Shown here one piece after another: positions 7,701 to 12,678 of a stretch of 17,185 bases of DNA. Where the stretch lies: contig DAOTYI010000224.1 of the NCBI GenBank assembly GCA_034434895.1, forward strand, positions 1 through 17,185, given 5' to 3'. The notes under the pieces were generated by a model. The model had not been told where the DNA came from, did no database searches, and saw only the letters and a list, made by a program, of their open reading frames with translations. Numbering within the stretch: position 1 is the stretch's first letter; every line of letters begins with the position of its first letter. The position numbers were made by a program, and so were the translations under genes. Source of the DNA: DAOTXL01 sp034434895. Its GTDB lineage: Bacteria > Chloroflexota > Anaerolineae > JAAYZQ01.

Positions 7701-8943
7701 AATTGGTGTGGACGGGGGAGGTATCCCAGCCGGTGTCCGACCGTTCGAAAACACCATTCCGGTTGCCGTAGAGCCGGGAGGGTTGGCTGAGGTAGCTGCT
7801 GTCGTTGGCGGCGAACAGGTCCAGGTCGCCGTCGCCATCGGCATCGCCCCAGGCGACGGCCCATGTCCTGTCATTCTGTTCATTGTTCGCCGTCCAACTC
7901 AGGGTCAGCGCCCCGCCGTCGTTGCGATAGACACGGTTGGCGGCATTGTCCGGCCCGTTGCTGGGGCCGTTGCCCACGGCCAGGTCCAGGTCACCATCGC
8001 CATCCCAATCACCCCAGGCCAGGCTATAGGTCACATCGTTCTCTGTAGAGGCCCAGGAGGGGTTTATGGGCAGGTAAGGGGGTCCCCCGTTGTTGAGATA
8101 GAGATAGTTGGGTCCACCGGCCGGTGCGTTGGCGTTGCCCACGGCCAGGTCCAGGAAGCCATCACCGTTCAGGTCGCCCCAGGCCACACTCCAGGTATCG
8201 TCATTCATGGCCGATTGCCAGACCGGGATGAGGTTGCCACCGGTGTTCTCGTACACCTGGTTCTGGCCCTGGTTGCCCACGGCCAGGTCCGGGTCGCCGT
8301 CGTTGTCCCAGTCGCCCCAGGCGATGCTGCGGGTGGACTGTCCGGCGGGGGCCGACCAGCAGGCTGCGCCGAAATAGCCGCCCTCGTTGCAATACACCCG
8401 ATTGGGATCGCCATAGTTGCCCACCGCTAGGTCCAGGTCACCATCGTTGTCCCAGTCACCCCAGGCGATACCGGTGGTCTGGTCCTCCTCGCCGGAACTC
8501 CAGGTGGCCGAGGAGGGCAGGCCCAGACAATGGCTTCCGCTCAAGGTGTTGCGGTAGATGCGGTTGGCCTGGCCGTTGAGACCATAGTTGCCCACGGCCA
8601 GGTCCAGGCAGCCATCGCCGTCCCAGTCACCCCAGGCCAGGCTGCGCGTGTCGTCCGTCTCGGACGATTCCCAGACGCGGGTGAATGCCCCGCCGTCATT
8701 GCGAAAGACCCAATTGTTCTGGCCACTGTTGCCCACGGCCAGGTCCAGGTCGCCGTCATTGTCCCAGTCACCCCAGGCAACGCTGGTCGTGGTGGCCGAA
8801 TAGGGAACGGTCCAGATCGGTTCCAGGATGGCCTCGATGCCGGAGATGTCAGCCTGGGCCGGAGATGGCAGGGCCATCGTGACGAGCAGACGGAAGCCCA
8901 AGGCCAGGGCCAGACCGAAAAGAACTACCGGGAGCTTTTTCAT
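4738..8943 (-). CDS. Giant secreted FG-GAP repeat / DUF11 protein
   Basis: A 1401-residue predicted exported protein. Residues 1-31 form a Sec signal peptide (MKK, hydrophobic core, SPAQA cleavage site). Residues ~50-750 hold fourteen FG-GAP-type repeats of ~50 residues, each with a core like AWGDWDNDGDLDLAVGN (Ca-binding DxDxDGxxD) and ending NRVYENT-like; fourteen fits two seven-bladed beta-propellers. A linker domain at ~750-895 precedes four DUF11 (conserved repeat, Ig-like) domains starting near 895, 1022, 1149 and 1273, each with a YTLxLTNxG motif. The C-terminus is YHYLPVILKRR, shared with the protease at 12679-16449. Probable role: a surface stalk or adhesin binding glycan or protein; no catalytic motif is seen. 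The start has AAGGAG at 8956-8951 with a 7-nt spacer and a perfect consensus promoter. Individual repeats deviate: DNDVDLD in repeat 11, DLNGDG in repeat 5. Confidence 0.88.
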   Translation of the reverse strand: MKKLPVVLFGLALALGFRLLVTMALPSPAQADISGIEAILEPIWTVPYSATTTSVAWGDWDNDGDLDLAVGNSGQNNWVFRNDGGAFTRVWESSETDDTRSLAWGDWDGDGCLDLAVGNYGLNGQANRIYRNTLSGSHCLGLPSSATWSSGEEDQTTGIAWGDWDNDGDLDLAVGNYGDPNRVYCNEGGYFGAACWSAPAGQSTRSIAWGDWDNDGDPDLAVGNQGQNQVYENTGGNLIPVWQSAMNDDTWSVAWGDLNGDGFLDLAVGNANAPAGGPNYLYLNNGGPPYLPINPSWASTENDVTYSLAWGDWDGDGDLDLAVGNGPSNGPDNAANRVYRNDGGALTLSWTANNEQNDRTWAVAWGDADGDGDLDLFAANDSSYLSQPSRLYGNRNGVFERSDTGWDTSPVHTNYSLAWGDWDNDGDLDLAMGTASYNYVYQNNGGVLGLAWTSAEADDTRSLAWGDWDGDGDLDLAVGNYGSSLAQPNRVYENTGGNLVLAWTSADGRRTTAVAWGDWDGDGDLDLFAANTASTGAPNVLYENVGGNPPLNPNPVWVSAESDTSQAVAWGDWDNDVDLDLAVANSTGPNRLYENRDNLLTPVLDFGEGDNSWSLAWGDVDGDGDLDLAVGNYNQPNRLYENISHTLTLVMTTTEVDNTRCLAWGDVDGDGDLDLAVANAGNQANRLYLNLAGTLGNKAAWSSTDVSDSRSLAWGDVDGDGDLDLAVANYNQLNRLYYNSLISSPGLPNDPTYVWIDRPGLTADAAGFSTQEFHVFKTIPITYTLFDDESDPALRIVPQVSWDGGGQWLPATAAGGDGTDNLATSPSGTLHLFIWDAMHDLIRDGHLSPLIYRESRQDDVAFRILVYPQMAHAGLFQRPALGSQTSLFRVDLHPDWRQSFKAVTPTLAIPGGWVTYTLVFTNTDLGRPPGMITDALPAGLELVGVPWASHPTLAYSYASDRITWTESITFNLPVTIEFNAQLHLPLTDNLVIDNCAWMWDGLHSPFERCITFTVVSTPDLTTSWKLVNGQPFNTAFPGDPLTYTLILTNTGTDNARGAILTDPLPPAVIWADHLTATTGTVGYAGGLVTWQGDVNVYEPVTITFRVTVAHPLPGGTLITNTARLNDGVNPPFAIAPPATTTVLAPDLRGSVKMASPGLVELSDLLTYTLLLTNVGTWDAGLVELTDPIPPNATYLPGSFWQSGGSGGYDPGRQAITWSGAVSVGVPVTLTFAITVGCPPDPQHPLLTNTAYLEEEMGGPVTLEAATPVRLPDLTSSVKQVTPTGAEVGDLLTYTLILRNTGGYAPAAWLHDDLPAELEGTGFCAASAGTVSCNSEEVHWAGSLDPGEEVAITCTAWIRAGRPTQVITNSAEIGDGCTTLIRSAAVQLPPVYHYLPVILKRR
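4741..4776 (-). other. C-terminal Y-x-YLPVI-x-K tail of the FG-GAP protein
   Basis: These are the last twelve codons: VYHYLPVILKRR. The end matches RFYIYLPVIVKE at 12682-12717 in the secreted protease. The DNA is also nearly identical, with GATGACGGGCAGGTAG common to both on the plus strand. An aromatic pair, Leu-Pro, a hydrophobic trio and a basic residue right at the end suggest a sorting or processing tag. The function is inferred. Confidence 0.6.
6720..8800 (-). repeat. Tandem array of fourteen ~150-bp coding repeats
   Basis: On the plus strand the unit core reads like GCCCACGGCCAGGTCCAGG, then a Asp/Gly-codon-rich stretch, then CCCCAGGCCAGGCT. It recurs fourteen times with an irregular period of about 140-170 bp and encodes the FG-GAP blades. 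Several units are almost identical in their cores, which implies recent duplication or gene conversion and could make this segment prone to recombination or misassembly. Confidence 0.85.
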
Positions 8944-9045
8944 CGGCCTTCTCCTTTCTTATCCTCTCTTCCAGATTGCCGAGACCGGTGGACAGGGCTG
9001 AGTGAATGGATCCACGCCTTGCGGATGGCGAGAGGGCGAAAAATC

Positions 9046-9066
9046 CCTGGTTGACATTATACCAGG
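9046..9066. promoter_or_regulatory. Operator-like dyad over the FG-GAP promoter
   Basis: CCTGGT (9046-9051) and ACCAGG (9061-9066) form a 6-bp dyad with a 9-bp spacer. It covers the -10 box (9061-9056) and the inferred start site near 9049 of the minus-strand promoter. That is where a repressor would bind, but no matching regulator is in the window. Confidence 0.35.
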
Positions 9067-9084
9067 TGTGACCTTTGCTGTCAA
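9056..9084 (-). promoter_or_regulatory. Perfect consensus promoter for the FG-GAP gene
   Basis: On the minus strand TTGACA (9084-9079) and TATAAT (9061-9056) are exactly 17 bases apart, a full match to the housekeeping sigma consensus. Transcription would begin near 9049, giving a leader of about 105 nt before the ATG at 8943. Confidence 0.75.
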
Positions 9085-9086
9085 AA

Positions 9087-9116
9087 TGTAGGGCAACTGC
9101 TCGCAGTTGCCCTACA
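9087..9116. repeat. Perfect GTAGG-CAACTGC palindrome between divergent promoters
   Basis: TGTAGGGCAACTGC (9087-9100) and its exact complement (9103-9116) flank a TC centre, giving 14-bp arms. It lies between the -35 box of the FG-GAP promoter (9084-9079) and the -35 box of the glycerate kinase promoter (9126-9131). It belongs to the family seen at 1817-1844 and 2950-2977. Confidence 0.75.
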
Positions 9117-9125
9117 AGGGTCTAT

Positions 9126-9154
9126 TTGCCAGAATCGCCGTTTGAGAGTATACT
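9126..9154 (+). promoter_or_regulatory. Promoter for the glycerate kinase operon
   Basis: TTGCCA (9126-9131) and TATACT (9149-9154) are separated by 17 bases, matching 5 of 6 at each box. The -10 box is embedded in a perfect 12-base palindrome, AGAGTATACTCT (9145-9156). Transcription would start near 9161, about 50 nt before the ATG at 9210. Confidence 0.6.
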
Positions 9155-9176
9155 CTGCCCGGCGAATCTGCCTGCT

Positions 9177-9193
9177 TTAGAGCCTGTCTGAAA
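9177..9193. repeat. Solo copy of the TTAGAGCYTGTCTGAAA repeat end
   Basis: TTAGAGCCTGTCTGAAA matches the outer end of the inverted repeat at 11638-11738 at all but one of its 17 positions. No partner arm is visible nearby. It lies in the glycerate kinase leader, just before the start codon. Confidence 0.5.
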
Positions 9194-9209
9194 GGTCCAG
9201 GGCAAAGAG

Positions 9210-10568
9210 ATGGGAGTCTATTCGCTCCGCGATTTACCTCATGGCGAGATGATCCTGGCCGTGCAGCGGGCTGCCCTGGCCGCCGTCGAGCCGGGCGCCG
9301 CGGTGCGCCGCCATGTCCAGCGGCGGGGGGACCGGCTGACCGTGGCCGGGCAGAGCTACGATCTGACCGCCTTTGAACGGGTATGGATTGTCGGCGGGGG
9401 GAAGGCAGCCCCGGCCATGGCTGCTGCCCTGCGCACCATCCTGGGCGAGCGGCTGAGCGGCGGCCTGGTGGTCACCCGGTATGGCCATGCCGACCCCCGG
9501 CTGAATACCGGGCCGGTGGAGGTTATTGAGGCCGGGCACCCGGTGCCTGATGAGGCAGGGGTGTCCGCCGCTCGCCGCCTGGCCGAACTCCTGATCCGCA
9601 CCACCGGCCGCGACCTGGTGCTGGTGGCGCTTTCCGGCGGAGGATCGGCGTTGTTGACCCTGCCGACGGCTGACCTGACCCTGAGCGACCTGCAACGCAC
9701 CACCGACCTGCTGCTCCGCTGTGGGGCGACCATTGTCGAACTGAACACCGTGCGCAAGCACCTGTCACAACTGGCCGGCGGAGGGCTGGCCCGTCTGGCC
9801 GGTCAGTCGCCGGTGGTCAGCCTCATCCTGTCCGACGTGGTGGGCGATCCGGTGGATGCCATCGCTTCCGGCCCCACCGCGCCCGACCCGACGACCTTTG
9901 CCGACGCCTGGGCGGTGCTGGAGCGGTATGATCTGGCCGATCAGGTCCCGACGGCGGTGCGGCAGCGGCTCCAGGCCGGGTTGGGGGGGCGCCTGCCCGA
10001 AACACCCAAACCGGGTGCGGCGCTGTTCCGCCACGTGCAGAACGTGATCATCGGCAGCAACCGCCTGGCCGCCGAGGCGGCCTGCGAGGCAGCCCGCGCC
10101 TGGAAGTTCAACGCCCTGCTGCTGTCCACTTTTGTCGAAGGGGAGGCCCGTCAGGTGGGCCGCGTGGCGGCCGCTCTGGCCAAAGAGCTGGTCCACCATG
10201 ATCGGCCGGCGCGCCGCCCCGCCTGCCTGGTGTGGGGGGGCGAGACGACCGTCACCGTGCGCGGCCAGGGGCGGGGCGGGCGCAACCAGGAACTGGCCTT
10301 GGCGGCCGCCCTGGCCATGGAAGGATTGCCGGGTGTCGTCCTGGTGGCCCTGGCCACCGACGGCAGCGATGGCCCGACCGATGCCGCCGGCGCGGTGGCT
10401 ACCGGCCAGACGGTGACCCGCGCCCGCGCTCTGGGTCTGGACCCGGTCGCCCACCTGGAGCACAACGACGCTTACCCCTTCTTTGATGCCCTGGACGATC
10501 TCATCCGCACCGGCCCGACAGGGACCAACGTCAACGATCTGCTGTTTCTGTTTGCTTTCCCGGAATAG
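9210..10568 (+). CDS. Glycerate 2-kinase (MOFRL family)
   Basis: A 452-residue cytoplasmic kinase of the TtuD/GckA type, phosphorylating D-glycerate with ATP, most often to 2-phosphoglycerate. The N-terminal domain has GGGKAAPAMA with K65, LSGGGSALL at 141-149 and LSDVVGDPVDAIASGPT at 207-223. The C-terminal MOFRL domain shows GGETTVTVRG, GRGGRNQELALAAA, ATDGSDGPTDAAGAV and the closing TGPTGTNVNDL. Length is normal. The ATG at 9210 gives the expected N-terminus (AAVEPGAAVRRH follows), but its ribosome-binding site is weak; an ATG at 9249 is a less likely alternative. The dehydrogenase 80 nt downstream supplies its substrate, so the pair should link hydroxypyruvate or glyoxylate metabolism to glycolysis. 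It is transcribed from its own promoter, divergent from the FG-GAP gene. Confidence 0.9.
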   Translation: MGVYSLRDLPHGEMILAVQRAALAAVEPGAAVRRHVQRRGDRLTVAGQSYDLTAFERVWIVGGGKAAPAMAAALRTILGERLSGGLVVTRYGHADPRLNTGPVEVIEAGHPVPDEAGVSAARRLAELLIRTTGRDLVLVALSGGGSALLTLPTADLTLSDLQRTTDLLLRCGATIVELNTVRKHLSQLAGGGLARLAGQSPVVSLILSDVVGDPVDAIASGPTAPDPTTFADAWAVLERYDLADQVPTAVRQRLQAGLGGRLPETPKPGAALFRHVQNVIIGSNRLAAEAACEAARAWKFNALLLSTFVEGEARQVGRVAAALAKELVHHDRPARRPACLVWGGETTVTVRGQGRGGRNQELALAAALAMEGLPGVVLVALATDGSDGPTDAAGAVATGQTVTRARALGLDPVAHLEHNDAYPFFDALDDLIRTGPTGTNVNDLLFLFAFPE

Positions 10569-10573
10569 CGACT

Positions 10574-10636
10574 CCAGATGCCTGGCACCTGGGCCGATGG
10601 AGGTTCGTAGCCCGCAGAAGTGCCGGGTACCCGGCA
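10574..10636. repeat. Two related dyads in the kinase-dehydrogenase gap
   Basis: CCAGATGCCTGGCACCTGG (10574-10592) is an imperfect palindrome, and TGCCGGGTACCCGGCA (10621-10636) is a perfect 16-base one. The two share a TGCC-GG-ACC-GG pattern at 11 of 16 positions with starts 42 bp apart, about four helical turns. The second abuts the gyaR Shine-Dalgarno (10636-10643). They could be paired operators or dispersed palindromic repeats. Confidence 0.45.
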
Positions 10637-10648
10637 AGGAGGTGTCTG

Positions 10649-11641
10649 GTGGATAAACCGAAGGTTTTCGTCACCCGCCTCATCCCCGAAGGCGGGTTGG
10701 AATTGATCCGCCGGGCGTGCGAGGTCGAGGTATGGCCCGGCGAACTGCCGCCGCCCCGCCAGGTGTTGCTCGACCGGGTGCGCGGCCTGGACGGCCTGCT
10801 CTGCCTGCTCACCGACCGGGTGGATGCCGAACTGCTGGATGCTGCCGGGCCGCAGTTAAAGGTCGTCAGCAATATGGCCGTGGGCTACGACAATGTGGAT
10901 GTGGCCGCCGCCACAGCGCGGGGGATCCCGGTGGGTAACACCCCCGGCGTGCTGACCGAGACCACAGCCGACATGGCCTTTGCCCTGCTCATGGCCGCTG
11001 CCCGGCGCATTGTCGAGGGGGCCGACTATGTGCGGGCCGGCAAATGGCATACCTGGAGCCCCACCCTGCTCCTGGGCTACGACGTGCATGGCGCGACGCT
11101 GGGCCTTGTCGGCCTGGGGCGCATCGGCCGGGCGGTGGCCCGCCGCGCAGCCGGGTTTGAGATGCGCATCCTCTACTTCGATCCCTACTGCGATGCCGGC
11201 CAGGCCCCCTTTGTGGACCTGGTCCCGTGTTGCAGCCTGGACGACCTGTTAGCCGAAGCCGACTTTGTCAGCCTGCATGTCCCCCTCACCGCCGAGACCT
11301 ACCACCTCATTGGTGCCGAGGCGCTGGCCAAAATGAAGCCCACGGCGGTGCTGGTCAATACCTCCCGCGGGCCGGTGGTAGACAGCGACGCGCTGTACGA
11401 AGCGTTGAAAGAGGGGCGGATCGCCTACGCTGCCCTGGACGTGACCGATCCGGAACCGCTGCCGGCCGACCACAAACTGCTGACGTTGCCCAACTGTCTG
11501 GTGGTGCCCCACATCGCCAGCGCCAGCCATGCCACCCGCACCCGCATGGCGATCATGGCTGCCGAAAACCTGCTGGCCGGCCTGCGGGGTGAGCGGCTGC
11601 CCAACTGCGTCAACCCGGAGGTATACGCAGCCCGGCCTTAG
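10649..11641 (+). CDS. gyaR: D-glycerate / hydroxypyruvate-glyoxylate dehydrogenase (D-2-hydroxyacid family)
   Basis: A 330-residue NAD-dependent D-2-hydroxyacid dehydrogenase that interconverts hydroxypyruvate and D-glycerate, or glyoxylate and glycolate. The nucleotide-binding motif is GLVGLGRIGRAVA (GxGxxG at 155-160). D178 in LYFDPY at the end of the next strand suggests NAD(H) over NADP(H). The catalytic set is R240 in NTSRGPVVD, E269 in DPEPL and H288 in PHIASAS. VGYDNVDV and GNTPGVLTETTADMAFALL are typical of the GyaR/GRHPR branch rather than SerA or LdhA. The start is GTG at 10649, preceded by AAGGAGGT (10636-10643) with a 5-nt spacer. It follows glycerate 2-kinase on the same strand and probably shares its transcript. 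The stop codon lies within the inverted repeat that begins at 11638. Confidence 0.88.
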   Translation: MDKPKVFVTRLIPEGGLELIRRACEVEVWPGELPPPRQVLLDRVRGLDGLLCLLTDRVDAELLDAAGPQLKVVSNMAVGYDNVDVAAATARGIPVGNTPGVLTETTADMAFALLMAAARRIVEGADYVRAGKWHTWSPTLLLGYDVHGATLGLVGLGRIGRAVARRAAGFEMRILYFDPYCDAGQAPFVDLVPCCSLDDLLAEADFVSLHVPLTAETYHLIGAEALAKMKPTAVLVNTSRGPVVDSDALYEALKEGRIAYAALDVTDPEPLPADHKLLTLPNCLVVPHIASASHATRTRMAIMAAENLLAGLRGERLPNCVNPEVYAARP

Positions 11642-11738
11642 AGCTTGTCTGAAAACCACCAAGACACAAAAGACACCAAGGGTATTCGTTTCCTTCGTGT
11701 TCTTTGTGTCTTTGTGGTGAGCTTTTCAGACTGGCTCT
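11638..11738. repeat. ~100-bp imperfect inverted repeat (MITE-like) between convergent genes
   Basis: The left arm starts TTAGAGCTTGTCTGAAAA and runs into CACCAAGACACAAAAGAC (11657 on). The right arm, from 11692, reads CCTTCGTGTTCTTTGTGTC then GTGGTG and ends TTTTCAGACTGGCTCT. The arms are complementary over ~45 bases with mismatches and could fold as one long hairpin. It fills the gap between gyaR (+) and nadK (-), so it may also serve as a terminator. There is no transposase and no obvious target-site duplication. Half copies lie at 189-213 (inner arm) and 9177-9193 (outer end). Confidence 0.65.
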
Positions 11739-11762
11739 CAGTCCTACAACGATGGTGAGTTG

Positions 11763-12608
11763 TCAGGCCGGCTGCCCCGGCAGCGGCCAACGCAGCCGCT
11801 CCATCAGCGTGCGGTAAAAATAAGCCTGGTCCTGGAAGCGCACAAAGCGGCCCAGGTGCGGACTGGCCTGGACCGTCACCCAATCGCCGTCGCGTAGTTC
11901 ATACTCGAACTGGCCGTCCACGGTGAGGATGGCCTGATGGTCGGTATGCACCAGGACCTTGACCACTGCCCCTTGCGCCAGAACGATGGCCCGGTCCATG
12001 CTTAGATGGGGTGCGATGGGGATGAGCAGGATATTCTTGAGCTCCGGTGGCAGGACCGGCCCGCCGGCAGCAAAGGCATAGGCCGTCGAACCGGTGGCGG
12101 TGGCGACGATCAGGCCATCGGCGGCGTATGTCGTCAGAAAGCTGCCGTCAATATGGGTTTCCAGGCGGACGATGCGGGCCAGGCTCCCCCGGCTGACCAC
12201 CACGTCGTTGAGAGCTTCATATTGTCCCCGACACTCCTCGCCGCGGTGATATTCGGCATAGAGCATCATCCGCTCCTCAAGCCAGTAGTCGCCGGCCAGC
12301 AGGCGGGGCAGAGCAGCGGGCCACTGGCCCGGCTCCAGCTCGGTCAGGAAGCCGAGCCGCCCCATCTTGACCCCCAACACCGGCACCCCCCAGCGCGCCC
12401 CCATGCGTGCCGCCCGCAGGATCGAGCCGTCGCCGCCCAGTGTGACCAGCAGATCCAGGTCCGCGATCTCACTGCCGACCGCCTCCTCGTCCCAGGTGGA
12501 GCCGATCCAGGCGGCCAGGCCCATCTCCCCGGCCTGGCGGGCCATCTCCACGGCCATCGGTTGTGTGGCAGGCAGCCTGGGGTGGTGCAACAGACCGATA
12601 CGCTTCAT
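11763..12608 (-). CDS. nadK: NAD kinase
   Basis: A 281-residue ATP-NAD kinase, the essential cytoplasmic enzyme making NADP. The signature motifs are present: LGGDGSILRAAR (GGDG at 58-61), KMGRLGFLTEL, NDVVVSRG (N134, D135) and DGLIVATATGSTAYAFAAGGPV (D164 to ~184). The usual TPTGSTAY reads TATGSTAY here, a mild substitution of the Pro. I chose the ATG at 12608 because AAGG at 12620-12617 lies 8 nt upstream; a GTG at 12614 would put it only 2 nt away. It is the last gene of the minus-strand run, after the protease, but the hairpin at 12625-12668 may separate the two transcripts. No promoter is obvious in the 70-nt gap. Confidence 0.92.
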   Translation of the reverse strand: MKRIGLLHHPRLPATQPMAVEMARQAGEMGLAAWIGSTWDEEAVGSEIADLDLLVTLGGDGSILRAARMGARWGVPVLGVKMGRLGFLTELEPGQWPAALPRLLAGDYWLEERMMLYAEYHRGEECRGQYEALNDVVVSRGSLARIVRLETHIDGSFLTTYAADGLIVATATGSTAYAFAAGGPVLPPELKNILLIPIAPHLSMDRAIVLAQGAVVKVLVHTDHQAILTVDGQFEYELRDGDWVTVQASPHLGRFVRFQDQAYFYRTLMERLRWPLPGQPA

Positions 12609-12624
12609 CGCCACGACCTTGTGA

Positions 12625-12668
12625 CCAGACCTGACAGGCTCCGCCCGGCGGAAACCTGTCAGGTCTGG
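12625..12668. repeat. CCAGACCTGACAGG hairpin repeat
   Basis: CCAGACCTGACAGG (12625-12638) pairs exactly with CCTGTCAGGTCTGG (12655-12668). Inside, TCCGC (12640-12644) pairs with GCGGA (12648-12652), making one long stem with a small internal loop. It occupies most of the gap between the protease stop and nadK. It could end the protease transcript, though it has no T-run. My recollection is that this arm sequence is a common intergenic repeat in Chloroflexota; a search is needed to confirm that. Confidence 0.65.
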
Positions 12669-12678
12669 CCGGTGGAGA

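Noticed and set aside
5935..8430. Several plus-strand open frames opposite the FG-GAP/DUF11 gene
   Set aside because: They only mirror the repeats (HGQVQVAVAI units) and are shadows of the tandem coding repeats.
6720..8800. A CRISPR-like array suggested by regularly spaced near-identical DNA
   Set aside because: The repeats are in frame, encode FG-GAP blades, and both the repeat and the 'spacer' are translated; the period is also far too long and irregular.
9051..9056. A plus-strand TTGACA as a second promoter
   Set aside because: No acceptable -10 box lies 16-18 bases downstream; the match comes from the dyad over the minus-strand promoter.
9765..10637. A 290-codon minus-strand open frame opposite glycerate kinase
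   Set aside because: The plus-strand gene has every MOFRL kinase motif; the antisense frame has none.
11638..11738. A complete insertion sequence at this site
   Set aside because: The inverted arms are only ~100 bp end to end, there is no transposase frame between them and no clear target duplication.
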